64,000 bases of DNA from Demequina muriae (GTDB taxonomy: Bacteria > Actinomycetota > Actinomycetes > Actinomycetales > Demequinaceae): NCBI RefSeq assembly GCF_030418295.1, contig NZ_JAUHQA010000001.1, positions 310,001 to 374,000 on the forward strand, given 5' to 3'. The notes under the pieces were generated by a model. The model made no database searches. It saw only the letters and a list, made by a program, of their open reading frames with translations, and had not been told where the DNA came from. This document shows, piece by piece, positions 56,466-64,000 of the stretch; within the stretch, counting starts at the first letter, position 1; every line of letters starts with the position of its first letter. The position numbers and the translations under genes are program-made.

Positions 56466-59400
56466 CTAGACCTTTTCCACCGCCACGTCGAGCTCCGTGC
56501 CCGCGATGACCTCGATGTGGTCCTCGCCAGTCTCGGGGTTCTGAGCCAGAGTCTCGCGGGCGATCAGACCGCCCCAGCCCTCGACGGCACCCAGCCGGTC
56601 CATCGGCACACGCAGAGTGAGCCGGATCCGGTCAGACACATTCAGCCCCTCGGCCTTGCGCCGGTCCTGCACCGTGCGGATGACGTCGCGTGCGTAGCCC
56701 TCGGCCTCGAGCTCAGGCGTGAGGCCGGTCTCGAGGAGGACGAACCCTCCGCTGGGAAGCACCGCGGCTGCCTGCTCCGAACCCGCGTCCGACCCAGCGG
56801 AACCTCCACCGATCACCGTCGCGAGCTCGTACTCTCCCTCGACCAGCGCGACGCCACCGGCGACCACCTCTCCGGACGCGGACAGCGACCAGTCGCCCGT
56901 CTTGGAGCCCCGGATCGCGGCCTGGACCTCCTTGCCGATGCGAGGACCGGCTGCGCGAGCATTGACCGTCAGCTGCTGCTCGACCGGGTGAGCGGCGGTG
57001 AACTCCGCGACCGCCTGCACGTGCACGGCCTTGACGTTGAGCTCGGCGGCCACCAGGCCGGCGTAGGGATCGAAGGCCGCGACATCGTCGACGGCGACGT
57101 GCAGCGCCGCGAGCGGCTGGCGCACGCGGATCTGCTCCTTCTTGCGAAGGGCGTGCGCCGTCGACACGACCTCACGCACCTGGTCCATCACGTCGCCCAG
57201 GGACGTATCGCGCCAGGCTTCGGGAGCCGTCGGGTAGTCGGTCAGGTGCACCGAGCGCCCGCCCGTGAGCCCACGCCAGATCTCTTCCGTGAGCAGCGGC
57301 AGCAGCGGCGCCGCGACGCCCGTGATCGTCACGAGCACCGTGTAGAGCGTGTCGAAGGCCTGGGGGTCCTCGTCCCAGAACCGGTCGCGCTGCGTGCGCA
57401 CGTACCAGTTGGTGAGCAGGTCCATCGAGGCGGTCAGCGAGGCCGATGCGCCCGGCACGTCGTATGCGTCCAGCTGCGCGGTCATGGTGTCGACGAGCTC
57501 GGCCGTCTTGGCGAGCACGTACCGGTCCATCACCGGCAGCGAGGCGACGTCCGCGTCGGCCACGAGCGAGGCCTGATAGCCCGCTCCCCCGTTCGCGGCT
57601 CCCGCATAGAGCTGGAAGAAGTAGTACGAGCTCCACAGCGGCAGCATCACCTCGCGCACGCCCTCGCGGATGCCCTCCTCGGTCACCACCAGGTTGCCGC
57701 CGCGCAGGATCGGCGAGGCCATCAGGAACCAGCGCATCGCGTCGGAGCCGTCGCGGTGGAACACCTCGTTGACGTCCGGGTAGTTGCGCAGGCTCTTGCT
57801 CATCTTGCGCCCGTCGGAGCCGAGCACGATGCCGTGAGAGATGCACGTCGTGAACGCCGGCCGGTCGAACAAGGCCGTCGCAAGCACGTGCATCACGTAG
57901 AACCAGCCGCGGGTCTGCCCGATGTACTCGACGATGAAGTCCGCCGGGTGGTGGCCATCGAACCACTCCCGGTTGTCGAAGGGGTAGTGCACCTGCGCGA
58001 AGGGCATGGACCCGGAGTCGAACCACACGTCGAACACGTCGGGGATGCGGCGCATGGTCGACTGGCCCGTGGGGTCGTCAGGGTTGGGCCGTGTGAGGTC
58101 GTCGATGTACGGGCGGTGCAGGTCGGGCTCGCCGTCCTCGTTCACCGGCAGGCGGCCGAAGTCGCGCTCGATGTCCTCGAGCGACCCGTACACGTCGGTG
58201 CGAGGAAAAGCAGGGTCGTCACTCACCCACACCGGGATGGGCGTGCCAAAGTAGCGGTTGCGGGAGATCGACCAGTCGCGGGCGCCCTCGAGCCATTTGC
58301 CGAACTGCCCCTCCTTGATGTGGTCCGGCACCCAGCGGATGTCCTCGTTCAGCTCGACCATGCGATCGCGAAACTCGGTGACCCGCACGAACCAGGACGA
58401 GATCGCGCGGTAGATCAGCGGATTGCGGCACCGCCAGCAGTGCGGATACGAGTGGTCGTAGGTCTCGTGACGCAGCACGACTCCGGCGTCCTTGAGGTCG
58501 CGGATGATCGGCGCGTTGGCCTCGAACACCTGCTGGCCCTCATAGTCAGGCACCTCACTCGTGAAGCGGCCCTTCGAGTCGACCGGGATGACGGTCTCGA
58601 TGCCCACGGCACCGCACACCGCCGCATCGTCCTCACCGAAGGCCGGCGCGAGGTGCACCAGCCCGGAGCCGTCCTCGGTCGTGACGAAGTCCGCGACCAG
58701 GATCTGGTGCGCGTTCTCGCGGCCCGTGAAGTAGTCGAACGGCGGCTGATACGTGAGCCCGGCCAGCTCCGCGCCGGTCACGGTCGCGACGACGGTCGCG
58801 CCCTCACCCAGTTCGCGCGCATACGCGCCCAGGCGAGCCGATGCGAGCACGACCCTGCGGCCCACGAACTCGCCCTCGACGGGCGAGACCACCGAGTACT
58901 CGACCTCGGGGCCTACGGCGACGGCGAGGTTGGACGGCAGCGTCCACGGCGTGGTGGTCCACACGACGGCCGATGCGCCGGTCAGTGCGGCCTTCACGTC
59001 GTCCCCGAGCGCGGCTGCGGCCACGGCAGCAGGATCGAGCGGCAGCAGCACCGTCAGCGCGGGGTCCTGGCGCATCTGGTAGACGTCGTCGTCCATGCGC
59101 AGCTCGTGGTTGCTGAGGGGAGTCTCGTCGCGCCAGCAGTACGGCAGCACCCGATAGCCCTCGTACGCGAGGCCCTTGTCATGCAGCGACTTGAACGCCC
59201 ACAGCACGGACTCCATGTACGTGACGTCGAGGGTCTTGTAGTCGTTCTCGAAGTCGACCCAGCGGGCCTGACGAGTGACGTACTCCTCCCACTCGTCGGT
59301 GTACTTCAGCACCGACTCGCGACACACCTTGTTGAAGGCGGCGATGCCCATCTCGTCGATCTGGGCCTTGTCGGTGATCCCCAGCACGCGCTCGGCCTCG

Positions 59401-59699
59401 AGCTCGGCGGGCAGCCCGTGCGTGTCCCAGCCGAACCGACGCTCGACCTTCTTGCCGCGCATGGTCTCGAAGCGCGGCACCACGTCCTTGGCGTACCCGG
59501 TCAGCAGGTGGCCGTAGTGCGGCAGCCCGTTGGCGAACGGAGGGCCGTCGTAGAACACGAACTCCTGCGCGGTCTCACGGTTGTCGATCGACGCCTGGAA
59601 CGTGCCGTCGGACTTCCAGTACGCGAGCACATCCTCCTCGATGGAGGGAAAGCTCGGCGAGGCGGGCACTTCGGAGCCGGGGCGATGCTGCGGGTACAT
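56466..59699 (-). CDS. ileS: Isoleucyl-tRNA synthetase
   Basis: 1077 residues, typical of the eukaryote-like type of IleRS found in actinobacteria. The class I signature is HYGH (residues 61-64) and KMSKS is at 632-636. The editing domain lies between, and the anticodon-binding domain follows. The long C-terminal domain has no Cys zinc cluster that I can see. Expression is predicted to be controlled by the T-box leader directly upstream. Confidence 0.97.
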   Translation of the reverse strand: MYPQHRPGSEVPASPSFPSIEEDVLAYWKSDGTFQASIDNRETAQEFVFYDGPPFANGLPHYGHLLTGYAKDVVPRFETMRGKKVERRFGWDTHGLPAELEAERVLGITDKAQIDEMGIAAFNKVCRESVLKYTDEWEEYVTRQARWVDFENDYKTLDVTYMESVLWAFKSLHDKGLAYEGYRVLPYCWRDETPLSNHELRMDDDVYQMRQDPALTVLLPLDPAAVAAAALGDDVKAALTGASAVVWTTTPWTLPSNLAVAVGPEVEYSVVSPVEGEFVGRRVVLASARLGAYARELGEGATVVATVTGAELAGLTYQPPFDYFTGRENAHQILVADFVTTEDGSGLVHLAPAFGEDDAAVCGAVGIETVIPVDSKGRFTSEVPDYEGQQVFEANAPIIRDLKDAGVVLRHETYDHSYPHCWRCRNPLIYRAISSWFVRVTEFRDRMVELNEDIRWVPDHIKEGQFGKWLEGARDWSISRNRYFGTPIPVWVSDDPAFPRTDVYGSLEDIERDFGRLPVNEDGEPDLHRPYIDDLTRPNPDDPTGQSTMRRIPDVFDVWFDSGSMPFAQVHYPFDNREWFDGHHPADFIVEYIGQTRGWFYVMHVLATALFDRPAFTTCISHGIVLGSDGRKMSKSLRNYPDVNEVFHRDGSDAMRWFLMASPILRGGNLVVTEEGIREGVREVMLPLWSSYYFFQLYAGAANGGAGYQASLVADADVASLPVMDRYVLAKTAELVDTMTAQLDAYDVPGASASLTASMDLLTNWYVRTQRDRFWDEDPQAFDTLYTVLVTITGVAAPLLPLLTEEIWRGLTGGRSVHLTDYPTAPEAWRDTSLGDVMDQVREVVSTAHALRKKEQIRVRQPLAALHVAVDDVAAFDPYAGLVAAELNVKAVHVQAVAEFTAAHPVEQQLTVNARAAGPRIGKEVQAAIRGSKTGDWSLSASGEVVAGGVALVEGEYELATVIGGGSAGSDAGSEQAAAVLPSGGFVLLETGLTPELEAEGYARDVIRTVQDRRKAEGLNVSDRIRLTLRVPMDRLGAVEGWGGLIARETLAQNPETGEDHIEVIAGTELDVAVEKV

Positions 59700-59947
59700 G
59701 CGATTCCTTCGGTGGTCCTGGACACAAGACTGCTGTCACGAGGACGCTCCCAGGTCCCGACCGCATCGGCCGCGATCCCGCTCGCGCGGTACCACCTCGC
59801 TTGCCCCGCTCGCCCGCTGCTGCGGACGGTGCGTGACCGCTCATGTCCCCGAGGGGACTCGCTGTGACGGGCTGCCCGTGCGGTTCTACTGAGGCGTGAC
59901 GCCCGTTCTTCCGCAAGCTCACCGGTGATGGCCGGGTCGTCGCTTGT
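59700..59947 (-). promoter_or_regulatory. T-box riboswitch in the ileS leader
   Basis: On the minus strand the T-box AGGTGGTACCGCG lies at 59797-59785 and matches the consensus closely. Upstream, a stem region holds a probable isoleucine specifier ATC at 59929-59927 between GGCC and ACCGGTGAGC. The leader is short, as in actinobacterial ileS T-boxes, which control translation by hiding the ribosome binding site. Uncharged tRNA-Ile would release it. The 396-bp stretch up to 60095 holds this leader, its promoter and the terminator of the next gene. Confidence 0.88.
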
Positions 59948-59953
59948 GCGACC

Positions 59954-59985
59954 AGTATAGGCAGTGCGCCCGATGCGGGGGTCAA
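59954..59985 (-). promoter_or_regulatory. Probable ileS promoter
   Basis: TTGACC (59985-59980) and TATACT (59959-59954) on the minus strand are good sigma-70 hexamers, but the spacer is 20 bp, longer than usual. Transcription would start near 59947, just before the T-box leader. Confidence 0.55.
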
Positions 59986-60001
59986 GCGGCGCTCTGACGT
60001 G

Positions 60002-60060
60002 CCCCAGCAGTGCACCAGGTCACGTTCTCGGCCACTTCGTGCGCTCCTGCACTGCTGGGG
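60002..60060 (-). terminator. 13-bp hairpin after the flavin monooxygenase gene
   Basis: CCCCAGCAGTGCA (60002-60014) and TGCACTGCTGGGG (60048-60060) are perfectly complementary with a 33-nt loop. It starts 36 bp after the monooxygenase stop and ends before the ileS promoter. No T-tract. Confidence 0.75.
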
Positions 60061-60095
60061 AGATGGCGGGCGGGCAGAGATCGCGCGGGGAGAGG

Positions 60096-61640
60096 TCAGG
60101 CGCCGACGGTGTCGGCGAGGACCTCGGCAAGGCGCTGCGCGCTGGGCCGGCGCAGCACCGCGGCCACATAGCGATCTGCGCGCAGCACGGCCACCTGACC
60201 CGACCGCAGATGGGAGCCCCGCGGCGCGGACTCGAGGCGCACCGCGATCATGCCGGGCGGCACTGCCGGAGGGTCGCACGCGATCGAGATGACTGCGGCG
60301 CGCCCCTGGGTGTGCGTCACCATCCGGGTGCCATCCGGGAGCACCACGTTCGCCAGTCGGCGGCCCACGGGACCAAGGCCGATGCGGCTCGACCCGCGCA
60401 GCCGCACGGAGTGATGGGGACGGTAGCGGAGGTCGCGCATCGACAGCCGTCGCGTGAGCATGCGCGTGAACCACGACAGCCGCGTCGCGATCCGCAGCGC
60501 GAAGAACCCGAGCGGTCGCAGCCACGGCGGAGTCGCGAACTCGAGAAGAGAGTTGATCTGCGCGCGACGCGCCACCACGTCCGCGGCATGCTCGCGCTCG
60601 CCGGCGTAGCCGTCCAGCATGGACTCCGCCGTGGGGCCGTCGCCGGCCCGCAGCGCCGCGGCAAGCGACCACGCGAGGTTCTCCGCATCCTGGATACCCT
60701 GGTTCATGCCCTGCCCACCCGCGGGCGACACCAGGTGCGCGCTGTCGCCCGCGAGGAGGATCCGCCCGCCGAGCCGGAAGTCGGGCACGCGCTGCTGGTA
60801 CAGCGTGGTCTGGCTCTGCCACAGCACGTCGAGCTCGCGCTCGCCGAAGAGCTGATGCGCGAAGCCTTCGAGTCGCTCCACTGGCAGATCGGGCTTGCGC
60901 GGCGGCGGGCCGTCGGTCGCCGTCGTGGTGGGATTGGTGAGCGCCTCGAGCGAGGCCAGCACCCGCCATCGGCCCGGCCCGAATCGCAGGCCGGCGAGCA
61001 GGCCGGGCTGCTTCGCGACGAGCCGCACGGGACTCAGGTCCGCGTCGTCCTCGAGCGCAATGTCGAACACGAGGAGGTCGTGGTCGATGATGCGTCCTTC
61101 ATGGCGCACGCCTTGAGACTCGCGCACCGCGGAGCGGGATCCGTCCGCGCCGACCACGTAGGCCGCCCTGATCGTCGTCACGCCTCCGTCGGGCGATGCG
61201 ATGTCCACGTCCGCCCCCGCATCGTCCAGCCGGACATCGGTGACGTCGCCGTCCACCAGGTCGATGCCGGACGCACTCGTCACCGCTTCACGCAGCAGTC
61301 GCTCGGTCGAGGACTGCGGGATCAGCAGCAGGCCCGGCATCGCGCTCTCGGCCGCGAGCGCCGTGAAGTCCACGGTGAAGGCGGGCCGACCCGTCTCGAC
61401 CGTGACGGGAGAGACGGCATCCCGCGCATCGCCCGCCGCGAGGAATCGCTCGCTGAGACCCCACGCGTCGAGCGTCTCGAGCGTGCGTCCCCAGACGCCG
61501 AAGGCCTTGGACCCCACCGTGGGCTCGGCGCGCCGCTCGACGAGGGTGCAGCGCACGCCATGGTGAGCGAGGCCGAGGGCGGTCGCCATTCCGACAGGCC
61601 CAGCGCCGACCACGATCACGTCGCCTTCGATGCTCGTCAC
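60096..61640 (-). CDS. FAD-dependent monooxygenase (PHBH/UbiH type)
   Basis: 514 residues from the GTG at 61640, which has AGGAGG 11 nt upstream. FAD-binding GxGxxG is VVGAGPVGMATALG near residue 12; the DG motif is VVGADGSRSAV and the GD motif RILLAGDSAHLVSPAGGQG. This group hydroxylates aromatic or polyketide rings using NAD(P)H. Divergent from a methyltransferase gene, so the two may act on one metabolite; no scaffold-forming enzyme is visible in the window. Confidence 0.88.
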   Translation of the reverse strand: MTSIEGDVIVVGAGPVGMATALGLAHHGVRCTLVERRAEPTVGSKAFGVWGRTLETLDAWGLSERFLAAGDARDAVSPVTVETGRPAFTVDFTALAAESAMPGLLLIPQSSTERLLREAVTSASGIDLVDGDVTDVRLDDAGADVDIASPDGGVTTIRAAYVVGADGSRSAVRESQGVRHEGRIIDHDLLVFDIALEDDADLSPVRLVAKQPGLLAGLRFGPGRWRVLASLEALTNPTTTATDGPPPRKPDLPVERLEGFAHQLFGERELDVLWQSQTTLYQQRVPDFRLGGRILLAGDSAHLVSPAGGQGMNQGIQDAENLAWSLAAALRAGDGPTAESMLDGYAGEREHAADVVARRAQINSLLEFATPPWLRPLGFFALRIATRLSWFTRMLTRRLSMRDLRYRPHHSVRLRGSSRIGLGPVGRRLANVVLPDGTRMVTHTQGRAAVISIACDPPAVPPGMIAVRLESAPRGSHLRSGQVAVLRADRYVAAVLRRPSAQRLAEVLADTVGA

Positions 61641-61722
61641 GTCAGCCGACACCTCCTCGAGGGCATGAACACCCACGTCCTTGCGTTTATTCAGCCAGAC
61701 CGACCCGCGGGAGGGAGCGAAC

Positions 61723-62604
61723 GTGACCATCCAGGCCGAGCCACTCGAAGTGCTCGACGTCCTGTGGGACGTCGAGATGCCCTCCGGCGACCGGCTCCCC
61801 GTGCACAAGGCCGATGCGCGAGCCAAGCTCGAGGACCGCGGCCAGCAACGCGCGGCTCGGATGCTCGACGGCCTGCCCGTGCGCAAGGACGGCACCCTCG
61901 AGGAGGTGCCCGTCGACCAGGTCTTCCTCGCCGTGCACCTCGAGCTCGCGCGCCTGTCCGAGTTCGTGCACGTGCCGCAGCGCATGGCGTCGTCGCTGGC
62001 GCCCATCGTCGCGCAGCTGCGTGACGACGCTGGAGGCACCATCCGCGTGGTCGACGTGGGGTGCGGCATCGGCTTCGACACCCGGGTGCTGGCCGCGACC
62101 CGCGCGCTCGGCCCCGATGTGGAGTTCGTCGGGCTCGACTTCAACTCCCTGCTGGTGGACGCGGCGGCGCGGCTGGCGAGAGCCGAGGACATCCCGGTGC
62201 GGTTCATTCACGGCGACGCCCTGGACCCGAGCCTCGCGATCGATGATCCGGCACGCACGCTCATGATCTCCTCCGGCGTGCTCCACCACATCGGGCGAGA
62301 CTCCCTGGGCGACTTCTTTGCGCGGCACGGCGATCTGGGGGTGGCGGGCTTCGCCCACTTCGACCCCTCGCCCGGGTTCTGGACCCATGCGGGCGCCTGG
62401 ATGCTGCATCGCACGCGCATGCGAGAGCCGATCTCACGCCATGACGGCTCGATGTCAATGCGACGGGCGCTCAGCGCACAGGAGCTGCTCGACAGCGCGA
62501 CGGCTCGCATCGGCGATGACTACGAACTGACCTGCGAGGACGTCTCGCGCTACATCCCGCAGCCCGAGAAGATCGTGCGGCCGATCGTGGGCAGGCGGCG
62601 ATGA
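61723..62604 (+). CDS. SAM-dependent methyltransferase
   Basis: 293 residues. The GTG at 61723 has a GGAGG-like site 7 nt upstream and is preferred to the TTG at 61681. The Rossmann methyltransferase core has motif I VVDVGCGIGFDTR (about residues 109-121), an acidic strand end VEFVGLDFN and FIHGDALD. Its stop overlaps the next start (ATGA). Substrate unknown. Confidence 0.82.
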   Translation: MTIQAEPLEVLDVLWDVEMPSGDRLPVHKADARAKLEDRGQQRAARMLDGLPVRKDGTLEEVPVDQVFLAVHLELARLSEFVHVPQRMASSLAPIVAQLRDDAGGTIRVVDVGCGIGFDTRVLAATRALGPDVEFVGLDFNSLLVDAAARLARAEDIPVRFIHGDALDPSLAIDDPARTLMISSGVLHHIGRDSLGDFFARHGDLGVAGFAHFDPSPGFWTHAGAWMLHRTRMREPISRHDGSMSMRRALSAQELLDSATARIGDDYELTCEDVSRYIPQPEKIVRPIVGRRR

Positions 62605-63218
62605 GCGGCCTCATGGACGCCGTGGGCGCGTGGCCCATCTGGGACCTCACCGTCGCCGAGTGGGCGGTGTTCGGTGCGCTGCTGCTCGTGGTGCTCCAGC
62701 ACGGCGGCACGGCCGGCATCCATGCGGCCATGGGCCGCGACGGCATGATCGACCACCGCCGGGCGGAGCTCATCGGGGCGCGGCGCGGCACGATCGCGCT
62801 CGTGGTGCTGATGTTCCCCGTGCTGATCATCTGGGCGTTCGACGCCCTGTCCGGCCCCGACCGGATGGAACTGTACGTGCGTGCCAACTGGGCGATCCTG
62901 GCCGTGTATCTGCCGGTGACGCTGCTGGCGCTCACGAGCTTCATCCTCGCCCGCACGACGCCGTGGCAGGTGCGCTCGAACATGAACTCGGTGGTGATCG
63001 GCACGCTCGAGTTCGTCCGCACCGGCATCGCGGCGGCAGGCATGCTCGCTGGCGTGCTGGTGACACGGGACGTGCGCGTCGCGGTGATCGGCGGGCTCGC
63101 GGTCGTCGCAGGGGCGCTGGTGGCCCGGGTCACGCGCCGGTGGTGGTACTCGCGCCCCGTGCAGCTGGCGGATCTGGGTGAGCCCGCACGCGCCGAGGGA
63201 GCCGCCGACGCGGCCTGA
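62601..63218 (+). CDS. Multi-pass membrane protein next to the methyltransferase
   Basis: 205 residues with five hydrophobic segments (about residues 20-38, 65-82, 92-115, 130-150, 156-170). Translationally coupled to the methyltransferase. No enzyme motif recognised. Confidence 0.65.
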   Translation: MSGLMDAVGAWPIWDLTVAEWAVFGALLLVVLQHGGTAGIHAAMGRDGMIDHRRAELIGARRGTIALVVLMFPVLIIWAFDALSGPDRMELYVRANWAILAVYLPVTLLALTSFILARTTPWQVRSNMNSVVIGTLEFVRTGIAAAGMLAGVLVTRDVRVAVIGGLAVVAGALVARVTRRWWYSRPVQLADLGEPARAEGAADAA

Positions 63219-63401
63219 TTCGCGCCCGTGAGGACGCCGCGAGAGGCCATGAGAGGCCGGTCCCTGTGGGAACATTGAGGGGGCCGCGCCCGTTGGCTGA
63301 ACGAGGGGACGCGGACCTGCGTCAACTGTGTCAGTTGCCTCGCACACTCCGCCTCGTACCAGCCCCTTTTCCTCCCCCACGAATCACGAAAGCCGCCCGC
63401 G

Positions 63402-64000
63402 TTGTCCGACTCCACCAGCACTCTCGAGCTCGATCTGGGCGACGACGACGCGGCCGAGCCCCTGGCGGACACACAGGAGCTGCCTGTCGGCTCGCTGCCG
63501 GGCTTCGACCCGTCGAACTACGAGTCTGAGCCGGCCACCCTTTCCATCCCGATCGCGGGCGGCACCACCGCCACGATGGTGCTCGACGAGCCCGATCCCG
63601 GCTATCGCTCAGAAGACGCCCTGTCGCTCTCGCCGCGTCGGGCCCGGCTCGGACTGATCACCCTCGCCGTGGGCGCTTTCGCCGCCGGTGCGAACGAGGC
63701 GTCCGTGGTCGCATTGAGCACGACGATCGCCGCGGGGCTGGACGTGCCTGTCTCCTCGATCGGGCTGCTCGCGACCGCGTTCGCGCTCACCGTCGTGGTG
63801 GCGACCCTGCCGCTGACGATGGTCACCAAGCGCGTGAGCCGGAGGGTCGCGCTGAGTGCGACGTTCGGCGTGTGGACCTCCGGCGTCGTGGTGGTCGCGA
63901 ACGCTGATGGGCTCGCCATGTTCGCCACGGGACGCGTGATCTCCGCCACCGCGCATGCGCTGTTCTGGGCGGTGGTGGCGCCCGCCGCGGCAAGCCTGTT
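63402..64000 (+). CDS. MFS transporter, N-terminal part (runs off the window)
   Basis: About 199 residues up to the edge. A long acidic cytoplasmic tail (residues 1-85) precedes three or four membrane helices with AVGAFAAGANEASVVA first and the MFS loop VTKRVSRRVAL. The TTG at 63402 is a likely start but no clear ribosome binding site is present; an ATG at 63574 would remove the tail. The 183 bp before it contain a GAGAGGCC direct repeat and nothing else I can name. Confidence 0.75.
   Translation, partial: MSDSTSTLELDLGDDDAAEPLADTQELPVGSLPGFDPSNYESEPATLSIPIAGGTTATMVLDEPDPGYRSEDALSLSPRRARLGLITLAVGAFAAGANEASVVALSTTIAAGLDVPVSSIGLLATAFALTVVVATLPLTMVTKRVSRRVALSATFGVWTSGVVVVANADGLAMFATGRVISATAHALFWAVVAPAAASL

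Noticed and set aside
56517..59867. A plus-strand frame of over 1100 codons opposite ileS
   Set aside because: Entirely antisense to a full-length, motif-complete IleRS; composition is that of a shadow frame.

Overview
The window is a high-GC actinobacterial chromosome segment. Most of it is the conserved actinobacterial housekeeping block, and the gene order matches the Mycobacterium tuberculosis block from the Rv2867c GNAT gene and gcpE through lepB, ffh, glnD and ftsY to smc. The whiG-type sigma gene beside rpsB, the DUF4233 gene beside folC and the alanine/lysine-rich tails on ribosomal proteins suggest a Micrococcales-type organism (Cellulomonas/Demequina-like). That placement is an inference from gene content; no rRNA is present. 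I found no tRNA, rRNA or CRISPR array.

Layout. 1-1018 is the N-terminal part of a two-component histidine kinase cut by the window edge. 1122-17627 runs almost entirely on the minus strand with stop/start overlaps: yraN, comM, dprA, xerC, whiG, then (after a convergent M23 peptidase) rpsB, tsf, pyrH, frr, cdsA, rlmN, a DivIVA-repeat gene, dxr, a site-2 protease, ispG and a GNAT gene. 17628-23250 is a lower-GC accessory island between yraN and the DUF2469 gene, which lie close together in the M. tuberculosis order. It carries two halves of a large serine recombinase on opposite strands at its two ends, a small element with 31-bp inverted repeats, and four unrecognised genes, three of them encoding membrane proteins. 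23251-27728 holds two drug-efflux modules (ArsR+MFS and TetR+DHA2), each with a visible operator. 27763-32294 is housekeeping: DUF2469, rnhB, lepB, rplS, trmD, rimM, khpA, rpsP. 32454-35817 is a flavin electron-transfer module (membrane ferric-reductase-like protein, FMN-binding protein, ApbE) followed by a lipoprotein gene. 35932-43456 is amidohydrolase, ffh, glnD, glnB, amtB and ftsY. 43491-52987 includes smc, ndk, apt, folC and several membrane or secreted proteins. 53058-56435 is a plus-strand cassette between folC and ileS: a WXG100-like protein, a DUF1023-type hydrolase and two tandem paralogous lipoproteins. 56466-59985 is ileS with a T-box leader and promoter. 60096-64000 has a flavin monooxygenase divergent from a methyltransferase and a membrane protein, then an MFS transporter running off the window.

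How the genes work together. The main block supports isoprenoid synthesis (dxr, ispG), phospholipid synthesis (cdsA), translation and ribosome assembly (rpsB, tsf, frr, rplS, rpsP, rimM, trmD, rlmN, ileS), membrane protein targeting (ffh, ftsY, lepB), chromosome maintenance (smc, xerC, rnhB, dprA) and nitrogen control (amtB-glnB-glnD behind a GlnR-like operator). The most interesting material is the accessory part: the rearranged recombinase island, the secretion-linked hydrolase cassette, and an over-represented 11-mer (GCCGATGCGCG) with 14 exact copies in 64 kb.
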